Source: Polytrichum commune
Lineage: Eukaryota; Streptophyta; Polytrichopsida; Polytrichales; Polytrichaceae
Length of the DNA: 64,000 bases
Assembly (NCBI GenBank): GCA_950295325.1
Contig: OX485804.1
Span: 43,524,001-43,588,000, forward strand
Direction of reading: 5' to 3'
A program made the position numbers and the translations under genes. Under the pieces are notes generated by a model that saw only the letters and a program-made list of their open reading frames with translations, was not told where the DNA came from and ran no database searches. Of the stretch, positions 34,301-47,440 are shown in pieces; the stretch's first letter is position 1; every line of letters starts with the position of its first letter.

Positions 34301-35640
34301 TTGGTGTGTGAGTGTTTGGATTTTGTTTTGGATTTTTATTAAGAGTTGTAATTATTCTTAGTGGGCGGGCATGTATAGGTGGACGATGAGTACGGTGTAA
34401 TGGATTTATAGATGATTTTGATGGCTTGGGGGTCCGGCAAGATTGTGGCGGGGGTTGGGATTATCGTGACCTTCTCACTAGAGTAGATGGATTTGTGGAT
34501 CATAGATAGTATATTGCCTTTACATGGGGTGTAAATTGTATATTTGTTGTGTCAATGTGGTGTGATGTTATTGGAATTGTTGTATATGTTTTGTGATGGG
34601 CTTTGGATTAGGGTAGATGTCTCCACTTTGAAGAAGTTTTTGGCCATCTATGATGTAAATGATATGTTTAGTGTATTCGGGGGTGCTTGTAGTGTGTGTG
34701 TGTGTGTGTGTGTTGGGGGGGGGGGGGGGGGAGATAGTAGTGTGATATGTGTCTATATGTTTGGATGTATATGGATGTTATTTTTGTTGTGTGGATGAGA
34801 TATGAAGTGATTGGGGGTAGGGAGGGGTGGACGTTGGGTTTGTGCATGAAATGTGGGGATTTTGTGTCATGTGGGTAAAGAATATGGGTTTTATCGTGCT
34901 TGTTGATGGAATTAATTTGATTTTGTTGGGGTTATTTGATAGGAGTTTTGATAGGTGGTATGAAGGGGCCTTGATGGGATGTCATCTGGTTGTAATTTGT
35001 TGAGCATGATACATTGTGGGAGAATTGTTATAATCCATAGAAATAATTTTGGCTCTATATTGATAACTAAATAAGTGAGACAAAGAAGAAGGATGGTGTA
35101 CTAGTTGTGTCATATTCATTAGGATAGTTGAAGACTTGGGGCTGTGGGTATGTTGGTGCAATGGAGAAGCTAGGTGGTCATGCCAACGAGAGTGGTGGTG
35201 TTGTTCGGAGAAGATTTATTGGGGCGGGTGGGAGTTGATGTGTGCTCATCAGGGTGGGGGGGGTGTGGGTGTGCCTCATGGAGAGCAATGGTGAGAAATT
35301 GGATTATGTTCAATATGTGTTGTTGAGAGAGTTGGAACTCATGTGGCATTGCACTTACCATTTGGTGAGCATGTAAAGTATGGTGCTTGAGGGTTTTAGT
35401 GGAGGCTTCCACTTGCCGGTTGGCATTGAGGTTAATGCATGATATGAGTGTGGCAAGTTTGTTGTTCAATTTCTCTTCCCACTCTAGCATGGCTTTGTTG
35501 AAAGTTTTATCCGTGATGGTGAGATTGTTGATAGCGGTGTTGGATATTGCTTGAAGTTTCTTTGCAATAGCTTCTCTTGCTAGAGCTTGGGCAAGGTGCA
35601 TGGTAATGTAGTCGGGCTTCGTGCTGTCAATGCTCCCTTT
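31320..35640 (-). pseudogene. Decayed LINE (non-LTR retrotransposon)
   Basis: Minus-strand fragments follow LINE order. An ORF1-like charged protein occupies about 35,640-35,170, containing ALAREAIAKKLQAISNTA and a pro/his-rich tail. An endonuclease-like region (about 34,300-33,600) is too broken to define. Reverse transcriptase is at 33,523-33,230, with LVGSIYTNST and the catalytic motif TYADDLAI (Tyr-Ala-Asp-Asp at 33,255-33,244). RNase H is at 32,572-32,234, with AIKSTHTTQIDTYIFTNN and HTGITINELANALA, as in plant L1-type elements with a C-terminal RNase H. Several frameshifts and stops separate the parts, so it is inactive. Runs of G on the plus strand (C on the coding strand) account for some frame breaks. 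Confidence 0.75.
34697..34733 (+). repeat. (GT)n plus poly-G tract
   Basis: A gtgtgtgtgtgtgtgtg run followed by a run of about 14 G, inside the decayed LINE. Confidence 0.85.
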
Positions 35641-35989
35641 GTGGGGGATGAAGAATACCCATCTTCCAAGCATAATGGCGGATTGGTGGAGGCATTCCAT
35701 ATACACAACCGCATTAAGATAATGAATGTGGCACCTCCCGGTTTGTCGTGTAAATAGCGATCGTGTGTCACTGCAACTCGAATACCAACCAGCACTAACA
35801 AATAAAACAAAAACATAGCAAAGGCACACATAAACAACACACCTCCACATGCCCCCCCCCTAAACTGACTATGGAGTCCCGCCAAGCAGCTAGGACCAAT
35901 GCCAATCCAAAGGGCATGGATAATGAATAATTGCTCCGCAACCAATTAATGTGGTGAATGTCATTCCAAGGAACTATAAATTGGGCGTA

Positions 35990-38262
35990 CTATGAGCTCC
36001 ACCCTCAATCGCCTCTAATGTTTGGCCATCAGATTCCAAAGAATTAATTCCACCATCTCATGTTTGATTGCGTCTCTAAACCATAACTCTTCGTTTTCCA
36101 TTTGGGCAGACACAACACGGTGAAAACCACACAAGATCATTGACTACGACTGGTGGGAACACCAAGTACCGAAGATTCTCGACAACGATGACAACTCCAC
36201 TATCCAGATGGTAGAGAAGTCAAAGGTGACCTTAGGCATGCCATGTGCCAATCATGTTGACACTAGTTATACAAGAGCATAGTAGCCACTCATTTCTTTT
36301 ATCCACAAACAAAACATGGAAGACCCTCTAGCACGACGGCCAATTCTGGATGAATTGTACTTTTAATGGGTAGATGACATGGGGCACAATTTTTGGAATA
36401 CTCATGACATTCCTTGCCATCATTGCCTTCCAACAACAACAAATCACTTGGCAACACCTTCACCCGAAGGTTAGTGCGCCCCGTCCTGACATTTAATGTC
36501 GTAGGGGCCTTACGTTGGAGATAAACATAGTTCACATGCCGGAATCTCCGCAACTGAGGTTGGCAAACACCACTGCGAATGTGTGCATAACGCAATGTGT
36601 CACGATGTTGAGCAATGGACAAATTTTCCATAGCCATAGACATGGCCCTCTAAAAGAATTGAGTCCGCTTCTGTAAACACTTTGCCCAAATGTTTGGGTC
36701 ATCCAAGTCCACAACATGAGCAAATTTTTTTCTAAATAGAACTTGGGAGTATAGGCTCACGTCCACACAACAATTGATACAGGTTGTAGAACGCCAATGA
36801 GGCATGCCTATTAAATCAATAGCCCATAGCAATCCAAGGCAACATAAGGTCCCAATCCCGGTGGCTCCCCCGAAGTAATCCATACTTCCTCAAGTCACGT
36901 TTGGTTGTCTAAACAACATGTTCAGTAAAGCCATCCGCCTCCGGATGATCCCGCGAGGTGGTACGGTAATCTATAAGAGCCTTAATGCACAACTCCTCAA
37001 AAGCACCGAGGAACTCCCTCCCTTAGTCCGTCAATACCTCATCCGATGTTCCAAAATATGTCAACACATGATCGAAAAAGGCAGCCGCGGCCAATTTCTG
37101 CACAGTTTTAGGGTAAAACAACAAGCTCAATCCACTTGCTAAAATTCTCCATCATCACCATTACGTACTTTGCTTTACGTGGTGTGACAACCAACGGTCA
37201 TGTAAAGTCCAGTGACCAACGGTAGCCCAGTCCCATGATAGGTAAGGCCTACAATTGAGGTGTCAAGGTGTTGAAGCTAGACTTGACCCGGTCATAAACT
37301 TGACACCTCCCGACATAAGTAGCCACCTACTGATACATGCCAGTCCACCAATATTGACCACGCAACATCGAATGTGTCATGCGTATGCCAAAATGGCCAA
37401 GTTCCTTGTGCACTTGTCGCACCAAGGAGGCCTTCTGATTCGGTCTAGGGACAATATGCCTTGTCCCATCCGACCACAATCAAAATATAAACCTTCTCGT
37501 AACATAATCTTGTTATTCGATATCCAATCCGATCCCTTTTCATCGCCGCCATAGACAAGGGAAAGGTCCTATTGAAGTCTCTGTAATACGGGAAGATCCT
37601 CCCATATATCCGCAATAGCTTGAGGTCGATCAATCTCATCATCCGACCTTTGTATCGGAATCTCAACAACAACGCCAGAAAACAAAGTGATGTAAGTAGT
37701 CGCGTGCCAACCTAGAACCGCCTCTCGATCACAATCCCAATGCCACCTGGCCCTAATCAAGTCTCATTCGAAGGACTTGGATTGCGTGAAAGTCCATCTA
37801 CATCCAAGTTAGTAATCCCAGCACAATGTACCACCTCAAAGTTATACTCCTAGAGCAATAAAACCCACCTGGCGAGCTTGCAAGTAAGCTTATCCGACTT
37901 CATGAGCCACCGTAAAGGTTGATGGTCAGTTACAAAAATAAAACGTTGACCATAGATATATGGCCAGAAATGGACAATAGCCTAGACCGCTGCCAACGTT
38001 TCTCCTTCAAAGGACGAATAATTGGCCTCCGCAGTGTTGTTGCTTTGCAAAGCATAAGCAACAACATACTCCTGGCTAGAGTCATCATTCTGAGTGAGAA
38101 TTGCTTCCAAACCCAATGAACTCCAGTTCATATGCAACTGGAAGTATTTGGAGACATCCGGACGTCGAAGCATTGGAGCCGCACCCAAATTTTGCTTCAA
38201 TGTCTCAATGCCTATTGGTGCTCACGACCCCAAGGCTACATTATTGGCCATGCCGCCATGCC
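35990..38262 (-). pseudogene. Decayed Ty3/gypsy pol fragment
   Basis: The minus strand starts abruptly near 38,262 within the end of reverse transcriptase. It then gives RNase H (YFQLHMNWSSLGLEAILTQ, then VVAYALQSNNTAEANYSS near 38,050 and VTDHQPLRWLMKSDKL near 37,910) and the tether ending in DGLSRNPSP (about 37,780). An integrase zinc-binding block follows: HFGIRMTHSMLRGQYWW, with the last cysteine changed to tyrosine. Core fragments come next (about 37,250-36,800), then a PHD-like piece. In-frame stops, many from TGG to TAG, and frameshifts are frequent, so it is dead. Both ends abut LINE-like sequence, suggesting insertion into the LINE or a later rearrangement. Confidence 0.8.
36182..36280 (-). 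pseudogene. PHD-finger remnant in the retroelement
   Basis: The minus strand reads MLLYN, a stop, CQHDWHMACL, RSPLTSLPSG, a stop, then WSCHRC. This is the second half of a PHD finger (consensus MLLCDxCxxxWHxxCLxPPLxxLPxGxWxCxxC), with Cys-Asp changed to Tyr-Asn and two stop codons. It sits just downstream of the integrase region, so the intact ancestor probably carried a PHD finger at the end of pol or in the next frame. PHD fingers read histone tails; a role in choosing insertion sites is inference. Confidence 0.65.
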
Positions 38263-38264
38263 AG

Positions 38265-39090
38265 GTGAGTTTATTTTTTCAGTGAGTCTTTGGTGGGATT
38301 GTGATGCGTGGGTTTGTCCGTGGGTGGGTGTTGGGTGTAGGTGTTTGGAGTGTCATTGATGTTTGTGGGAGGTTGTTGTTGCTGCCAAGTGAGTGTTTTG
38401 GTGTTTTTTTTTCACATTTTTTTTTATGGATTCTTGTTGTAGTTGAGGTGTGAGGTTATTTTTGTGGGTTGGAGGTGATGCCATGTGCTTCGGGTGCGTG
38501 GTTGTTTTTCATAGGAGGTTGTCAATTTTGTTAGGTAGGATGATGGTTTTAGCACATTTGTGTGTGTGGTGTGTTTTGTTTGGGGCTTTGCTATTGGCAA
38601 GTTGATGTTGATGGGGCACGAGTGCAATGTTATTGGAGGTGTGGAAATGTGGGAGAGTGTTGCTCGGTTCTTTAGTTGAGGCCTTGTTTGTGTTTTTTTG
38701 GTCCTTGCTTGTTGGTGAGGTTTTCTTGCAAGGTTTTTTTGAATCTTCACCCTTGTGGTATATTTCTATTCTTTAGACTCAATTGCTCTTCTGATCTACC
38801 AGTTTTAATTCTCTAGTTTAGTAGTTTGTTTGTTTGTTTGCTTCGTTGAGTTTGGGTGTAGGTGGAGTGTTCTCTGTCCGGAGTTGGAGTTGGAGCCCTC
38901 CCTTGAATCATGTCATATCCATCTTTATAGATTTGTGCTATGCAAATTGTTATTGGGATGCTTGTTGGCTTGTGTGCATTTCCTTTTGAGTGATGGATTT
39001 GTGCTCTTTGGTTTGCATTGGTCTCGTGCGCTTTGCCGATTTCTAAATTTGTTTTTGGGTCTCTTGCTCTAGTAACATCCAACTCATTTG
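38265..39090 (-). pseudogene. Possible 5' part of the decayed LINE
   Basis: The minus strand has low-complexity, Thr/His/Pro/Lys-rich frames (38,750-38,424 and 39,082-38,813) of the same composition as the LINE ORF1 region at 35.2-35.6 kb. I read this as the LINE portion upstream of the Ty3 fragment. The assignment rests on composition and position, not on a recognisable domain. Confidence 0.3.
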
Positions 39091-42000
39091 AGATAAATTG
39101 GCTACAAACTTATAGAGAGAAAATTTCTATGTTAAATGAATGAGAGGTACTTGAGAGGTACATTTGTGTGTGATAATTTCCTCTCTATCTTCTTAGGATT
39201 AAAAGTGGCAAACCTTTGTGAAGAAGGTTAAATAATTAACTAAGGTATGTGAACCTTATGTGGTGACCACCCTTTGTAATTGGACACCTACTCGAGTGGT
39301 ATATGGCAAGGTTTGTTATTAAGAGCATACACCAAAAAAATACATGTGTTAAGATGAGATTGATATGTGCTCAAAATCTAATTGACAATATAAGATTAAT
39401 ATTCAACACACTTGAGAGGGCCTATATGATTACATGCCGAGAGTAAGAATTACTTTCAAGCCTTCTTATCAAATTTTCACAATCTTGCCTTCAAGTAGGA
39501 TTTAAGTAAAGATGGACAAAACGCTTGTCCAAATTTAATTATACATTTGAGAGTATTTGTTGCACAATTGAAACATGTAGATTGCAAAACAATTGTTTTG
39601 GGGGATGAAACTAGAAGAGTATGATGAAAACCCCAAATGTACATACTTTGAGCAATATGATCAAATAATTCCTCTACTTATGTATACCCCACAAATATCA
39701 CCGTATGCATGTAACTAACATGTGCTACAATAGGGATTGCAGTCCACTTCTACAATTAGTTGCAGCCATTTCTATCATAAAGTCCGCCGATAGAAGTTCA
39801 CATATAGACTTTCATTTTGTCCATAACTCATGCATGTGCCTAGATTTAATTAAAATATATATCTTACCAAAATAGCATAAATAGGTAGCATCCTATGCGT
39901 GGATCATGTAAGGAGTAAATTAATCATCGTTTGCAACAACAACAAAAAGGGACACCTGTCGTTGCATGATTCATTGGAACTTAAGAGGTGGCATACAAAT
40001 AATAAAAGGTGTAGTCCGTCGTAAATTCATCCATTAACTATCATCCTCGACTAATTAAACGTTCATCCATAACTTCGTTTTCAAACAGTCATCAGCTAGG
40101 AGTCGCTGAGATGTCATCGCGACAACGGGATAAATATTGAGTTGGCATTTTCAATTTATGCTGACATGGACAATACACATGTCAGATTTTGAACTATAAT
40201 AATTATGTTCAACACTGACCTGTATTTCGCATCTGGGATTCCTGCGCTATTTCGTGTGGCGCTGTGTGTTTAGAGTTTTTTTCCTTGATCGCACCGCACG
40301 CTCTCCGACTTCGCATACTTATTGAAGACAACAATGCAAGTCTTCATGCTTGGAGATGAATGCAAACGGATTCTAGGCTGTTTGAAATATCTCAATAATG
40401 CTCTGCGCGCGCAGTTCTCTCCAATACTTTTCTAGTAATTCGCACCATAGTTACTACATATCTTCGTCTTCAGCTTCGTGTTGGTTGCCGCTTACTTTGA
40501 TTTTGGATATCTTGTTCTGGAAGTAACTGGACAACATAGTTTGAGTACATAGTGTCGTCAATAAAATTAAGCTCGTGCCATCGCACAATGTTCAGACAGA
40601 TTACACAGCTATACGAATATACGCCTCAAGAGTCGTTTGCAAGAATAGGTTTACTCCAGTGGATAGATCAAACCGTGATAGTATTAACCATACTACCTCC
40701 GTATGTAGTGATCAGTGTTACTGGTTGTTGATTGGTATTTGGAAAGATAAAGTGCAAAAGTTGAAAACGGCGCTCCTAAGGAATATCCAGTCACCTACAT
40801 TCTCATCAAGCAAACCTTCAGGAAGAATGGTTGAATATTGATCTCGCGCCTCCGTACAATGTTCAGTTAGATAGGTTAACCCGCACCATACGCCTGAAGA
40901 GTTATTTGCGTGGATTAACTTCTTCCGATGACTCCCTTGGATGTGGCGGTACTCGCGTTAGCATTTTGTGCTTTAGCTTTTCTTTTCGTCTGGGTCTTCC
41001 TGTGCAAGAGAACGGTTCCAACTTCAGCTCAAGACCTCCCCCCTCATAATATTGAAATGGCCCCTCTGTAGTCATGCTGGAAGGTGGTTCCAAGAGTGGC
41101 TTATCGGCCTTGTACGTATATCCGTATAATATGCAGTAGATGATATACTAGGAATATCAGATTAAGCAGCGCCATACGCCTCAAGAGTCATCTGCTGGGA
41201 TTTTTTATTCCGATGTGTCAAACCATGATGATTGTCCCCATCTTAGTTTCTTGAGTATATGTTGGTGTCTCTGGATTTTTCCTCGTATTTGTCAGGATAA
41301 ATACCTCATCCGACGTGCAACATCTCAGATTGACAACTTGCAATCAAGAAGGTTATCGCCAAAATGGCATCTAAGTAGTTTTGCTTGATGGCCATTTATA
41401 AAAGAGTCGTATATATTGCTCTCAGCATTGAACTTACGCAACGTGCATTCAGATCGATATACACGGTGAGATTAACAATGAATCCCAAGCAGATTGGCGT
41501 CACAGTAGTTTGTAGCGTAGCCGGAGGATTCATCCTTTTTATGATAACTATCAGGTGGGCTATCATGAGATTTATGCGACCTCTGGGTGGCCCTGAAAAC
41601 AATCCCGATGGTCATGAAATAGGACGCATCCCCGATGCCTCCCGACGCCTATAAGTGGTTTGGCTTAAGTGACACATTGATGATCTACTTGTTCGTTAGA
41701 GTTTGCATTCAGAATTTGTTCAGATTACACACAACAAGTATTAGAGTCAAACACATGCATCATATGTCCCTCCCATAATATTTGTGATGGGAACTTTTTC
41801 AACCAAACTCTGTTAGTCTGGTACTACAACAGGAAGACCTTGAAGTTCATTTTGTAAGCGGAATCATGTCTACTTTTTGAAACGATCGCGGGTTGAACAG
41901 ACACAGCATGTTGCATTTGGATTGAGGCTGGACGATGTTGCAGTGGTGGATGTCGTTCGTCCCAAGCAGAGGCAATCGACTACTTATGGTCAGACACAAG

Positions 42001-45000
42001 AATTTCATCGTTTGCATGGCGCGTCTCACTCTCTTGTACAATTGCCTCACACAATGCAAACTAATTAGTTGAAGGGCGTGTTCCTGGCGAATGTGAGACA
42101 GCCACAAGCAGTGGTGAGGTTTATGTAATTTTCATGAAGAATACAATGATTGTCACCCGTTTTCACTGGAGAATGGGCATACTAAAGTCCATGAAAATAC
42201 AATTTCTCCGAGCAAATCGGCTGAATTTGCTGCAAAGCGGACACACAATGTGCAAGGCATCACGACGCATCAAACCTGCTAACTGTTAACTTGGAATCCA
42301 ATCAGGTTCTTAAAATTTTAATGGAATTGCTGGAAATTTTGTAATATTCTTCTAGCATATCCTTATCATGCTCACACTGAGATGAAATATCGCCAGTGAA
42401 TCACCAGGGCTTCATGTGCGGTGTGATCTGCGAATCCTCATAATCTACAATGAGTTCTAGTTTCTGTCTAATTTCCATAAGAATCTGATGAGGCAGATGT
42501 CCGATTTGTTTATATAACTTGACGCTTAGTTAATTCTCTTGCAATTACTGACGATTCCGAGACGTTGCCTTATGGCACCGAAATTATAAATTTCTCTATC
42601 GCATTGTTGTTGTCACAATGCGCTGAGGAGGAAGAATTGTCTGACATTCTTCCACATAGAGAAGTAGTAAATCATGCATTATACTCCATTATGTTCCATT
42701 ATGGACAGATAAACTCAATATTGTTTTTATATTTGATATGTTCCATAGATCCATGAAGTTCCAGATCTGACATTGTAATCATCATGTATTGGGTACAATA
42801 TCAGGTGCCTGCACCTCGGCGGGACTTCGGGTTCGATAAATCTACCCCTGAGCTACAAATCAATGGTGAGTACACTCAAGTGGTTTCGAATGCATGGATT
42901 GAAATGTAGTCATGGCATGAAATGAGGGAGTGCATTTGACGAATACAAGGTCGACATGATCATTGAGAATTTCTTTGTTTGAATTCTCGCAGATGTTGTT
43001 ATTGGGCAAGCTAGTGATTGACAACAACAAACATGTTCATGAGGGCCACAACAGTGCCTATGAACTCGTTGCAATGATCACATAATCATCAACACCAGCT
43101 TGCATTTCAGCAATAATCTCGCACTATGTGAGCATCGATGGGTTATCCGATCGTGACACCACTCGTAGATGCGGACATGACAATTTTCCCAGATTTCCAC
43201 CTCTTGAATGGTGCTTCAATTTATACCCAGCATGTTCAATCAGAATATGTGTCACTATGTTCAGATGATTCTTCATCGAGGCTTGATGTCACAATTGGAG
43301 TTACACTTTGCTGCGGTGCTAATTTCAGCTGACATAAAGATGGCCTTAGTGTGGAAACATTGCAATAATGCAACTATGGGCTTATACCAACATACTCATG
43401 GTATGCCCTTTATATGATAATTCCAATTTTAGCATGAATAAGTTGACGATCAGCAAGTCTGCTTTATTCTTGCAATTACAGGTCCGTATCAATTCTCGTG
43501 GAGTTTTTTTTATAGTTACAATGGACGATCTACAGAGTCGTTGTTTGATTTGAACTTCAAATTCTCCTATATACTCTCTATACACCTGCTTACATTGGTC
43601 AAAAAAACGATTTGCGAGTATAAGAGATAATAATGATAATAATCACAATCTATAATATGAACGTTGTCTTCGTGAGGAAGCCGTGCTAGAACTTAGAGGG
43701 CCATTTGTACGGCAATGATTTCATTTTGGCCATTTGAGTGGTAGAGTCTAGGTGGCAAGTCTGAATTCATATGGAGAGGTCTTCGTTAACATTCAAAAGG
43801 TAATTTGGGCTTAGTTTAGTTTTCTAATATCCTATTATAGCAACAATAAGACTCAAACTAGCTTTTAATTTGAGTCATGGAGAAGCCCATGAACAATATA
43901 TTATGGGTACATAATATGGTCAACATGCTCTCAAATGATACAAAGCACTCATGTTAAGGTAATCATGTGGCCTTATTATGGGCACTTCCAACTTCAGTAA
44001 CAATATTGACCATTGGATGATCGGACGCCACCTCACAAAGTCTTACATTCATCTTTGTTATATTTATGGTTTTGAAACTTTATTGAGTGCGCTATCTTGT
44101 GTCAAAGGAAAAATAAAAATCTACTCATACATGACATTGATAATCAAAATATTATGTATCTATTTGTATCCGAGGGCATCCGGGTTGTGTATTTGAACCC
44201 AAATCTCAAGTAACATCAAAATATTAAAGCAATTTAAAATACACTTGAAGAATGAGTTAGGCTAAGAAGGATACTTATGACACAATTAGCTCAATATGAA
44301 AATAACTATGTTTTAAGTAAAACTAGACATACGCATGAAATTTTTTACGTCACTTCTATCAATGGACCCTATGATAGAAATGATTGCAAGCAATCTTAGA
44401 AAGCATACTAAATATGATATAAATGTTAACATGTTAAAATTTGATAAATAAAAGAAAATGAAAATATGGGCATAAACTTACATTGTACAAACAATCCAAG
44501 AAAATGTCCTTGGTAAATGAACACCATGTTGCAATAGTTTTAGTCATACATTTTTTGTATTGATCATGTGTCAATAAACTCTTGATTGGCAAGTTTCCAA
44601 TAACTTATACCCGATAAAGTTAATCAATGAAATTTGTCTTGAGATGCAAATGTTCAACATGATTGAAACATATAAACATGATCAATATACATCAAGTAAG
44701 AAACTGAACAAATATTAGACCAAAAAAAATCAAAACAAAAATCAAAATCAAAACAAAAACCAAATCAAAAAAACCAAAAGACATAATTAAAAATGATAAA
44801 AATTACCTATTGAGGTCATGCATAGCAATGAGGAGGACAACAATATCAATAGATGGCTTCAGCAAGATCGAATCCACAGAAATACGGCAACCAAGATCTT
44901 CTAGAGTTTGCAAATTTTTAAGGCTAGAAGGGATATAAAATGTGCATCTCTCTCGGATTTTGGTGGACACTATGGTTTTGGAAAATGTTTGGTCCACGTT

Positions 45001-45073
45001 GGTGAGATAAGCATGTGACTTTAAAAATAACCCAAGAAACCAATTTTTGATAGACCAACAGTGAAGTCAAGCT
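39091..45073. other. Gene-poor stretch, nothing assignable
   Basis: Six kilobases with no recognisable protein family on either strand. Open frames such as 41,385-41,654 (one membrane-like segment) and 42,565-42,756 lack family signals. An A-rich tract with caaaa and tcaaaa units lies at 44,720-44,780. Old, unrecognised transposon relics are likely but not shown. Confidence 0.35.
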
Positions 45074-45354
45074 GGAAATTATGCCTGTTCAAACCTTGGC
45101 AGTCCCGGGAAGCACTCCCAGGCCACTGCTATACCAAGACGTTGTTCCAGGTAGAACCCCACTCAAATTGCCATAATTCCTAGCTCACACCTCCAATTGA
45201 GTTGTTCTTGAGCATTCTAGAATCTACACGCCATAATCTACGCATAGTTCATGGCCTAACCCTCGTGCCTCCTAGTCTCTGTGGGTGGGAGGTGTTCCCA
45301 AAGCCCGGGCCCTCACCCACACTAGGATCACTTGGGCCCTCTCACCAACGGATC
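45074..45354 (-). repeat. LTR-like repeat, inverted partner of 6.4-6.6 kb
   Basis: The reverse complement aligns with 6,357-6,640 through several long shared blocks (see that entry). The TATA-like site of the other copy is changed here (gcgtagattatg). No retroelement genes flank it. Confidence 0.5.
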
Positions 45355-47212
45355 TACTACTAAATATGATATTTAGCACTACACTGCAGTTTACAATTTG
45401 TATTGAGCAAGACAATTAGAATCGATGGCACTGAATTTTGTATACAGTGTGGTAGTCGGAGGATGGCAGATGCAACTAGGCCTGCAGACAACTATTTCCC
45501 CACTCGGTGCCTTGGGACATGATCAGTAAACTCCAATTTCTAAGAGCTTTTGGCGGCCCTCCTTGCACGCCAGCCACAATTCCCGCATACACATGATTAA
45601 ATATGTATAAGTTACACAATCACGTAGTTCACTACATTATTCAATCATCTGGGTCGGTTCCAATGACCCCGGACTATGTCAATTGGATTCCATAGGCCCC
45701 CGGACAAAGTGGATGAATTCTACTATTATTCGTACATTTAGGATGAACTTCAAAACTTGGGTGGAGTTATACTCTTGGCACTATGTGCAGGGTTCACTAT
45801 TCATCCTAGTAGTATTTGCAAGAAACATTGTTCATCTCAATATTATTCCCTAAAATTACTATTCGTAGGTGAGCTATCATTGAAAATATTGACACTATTC
45901 ACAATGTACCTCATATTGAGATTGGCACTGTTCATGTTGACACTATACGTTATTCGTTCCGGCGCTAGTTTCTTCCTAAGTTTTGAAGTTTCTTCCCATC
46001 AAGGTAAGATAGTGGAGGTCCATTGTTAGATGATAAATATAGAATGGAATACAACCATGCAATTGAATAATGAGCAATTAGGAGTTTTTGCATGATCTAA
46101 TTTTGACCCAAGAAATGTTACAGGGGTAAAGAGGCAACCTATACACAAAGGCAACCTTATTGCACATATCAATGTGCACAAAATAGTCTTACTACACTAG
46201 TGTGGGTGGAGAATTAGAATGGAAATAATAAGTATGGGCCACTCTAATTGTCTAGTGGGGTTGGAAATAATGTGGGTTCACCTCCGCCACACCAGGAATC
46301 ACTACTATGGAAAGGTGGGTCAAGGGGACACCGGAATGACATTTAGATGACAACCTTCTAGCCAATCTAATGCCCCCTCCCCACTTGACTTTAGCTAAGC
46401 CTAACAATTGGTTCTAAAAACACGGCCTTCACACCATCGACGTTATCTAGTGCCGAGCCTAGTTGGCAAGTGATGTGGCATGGTTTAAAAGTGGAGGTTT
46501 TTAGCCTCGAGCACCGACCCTCCCATCGGAACCTAGACATGAGGCAAGAATGTAGGACCTTTAAAAGTGTTGCCTCCCGCCCTTGTGATGGGTTGCTCTT
46601 AGTCTTAGCTATGAGGGCATGAGGAGCTTCATTAACAAAAACGGATGGCAAGAAAGATGAATAGTAAGGCGTTTGGGGATGGGACCAAAACTATCCAACA
46701 TTCATTGCTTGGTAGATAAAACAATGACCATGTGTGATAGCTACGTAACTAAAAGCTACTTTACAATCTCCGGAGCAAGTTCTTGTAGGTGCATTGGGAG
46801 CTTTACCCGGTTTTTAGGAAAGACTTTGGTTATTTGGTAAAGTCGGGTGGGGAGGGGGCATAACAAATATTAGATTTGAAGTGGGGGTGGGGGTGGCCTT
46901 GTCCATCTATGTCAAACCCATGTCATCTTGGACGCAGTCTGTTGCCAAGGTGGGGATAAGTTTACGCTTAAATCATGGTGCATTCATCTAAGTTAAGAGG
47001 ACTACAAGGCCGATAAGTGTTAGAGTCCTATGGGCACTTGTCCGGGCCATTGCTTTTCCATTCACTGTGGACAAACCTATTTCTACCAACAAGTATTCTT
47101 CAAGACTCACAATTACCTTTGACAGTAACTTGCATGGAGCTTAAAAAAATTGACCGCTGGTCAGGTAACACGATCGTGCGTTAATACATGTCTCCCTCGG
47201 GTAAAAACATTC
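45355..47212. other. No gene recognised; contains MITE-end-like palindrome
   Basis: Near 45,360-45,380 is taaatatgatatttagcactac, close to the end motif of the 9.6-kb and 47.2-kb MITEs, then attgagcaagacaattagaat, resembling the R1 repeat. Otherwise nothing is recognisable. Confidence 0.4.
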
Positions 47213-47440
47213 ACTATATATGATATTTATTGTCACTTGTTGTTTGGAATTGTGCAATATATGCTATATCTCTCCATTGCTAATGTAGCTTTCTACCAAG
47301 TAAAGTTGTTACTGTTCTGTAATGTCCAAACCACCAATTTGACATTTGTTAGTAAAGTACGGAATATACAGTAAATAGATATAGCATTGCATGATTCCAA
47401 ATAGTAAGTGACACCAAATATCATATTTAGTGCAGTAATC
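47213..47440. mobile_element. MITE, relative of 9.6-9.8 kb
   Basis: Ends tatatgatatttattgtcact and gtgacaccaaatatcatattt are inverted versions of each other. The interior shares accaagtaaagttgt, aatgtccaaac, atttgacatt and agatatagcattgc with 9,629-9,845. Non-coding. Confidence 0.6.

Noticed and set aside
41385-41654. Possible small membrane protein
   Set aside because: One hydrophobic segment in an isolated short frame; no family match, no splice context and no neighbours to support it.
42806-42856. tRNA-like words (cgggttcgataaatc, then cccctgagctac)
   Set aside because: The T-arm-like word reads on the plus strand and the D-arm-like word on the minus strand, so no cloverleaf can form from either strand.
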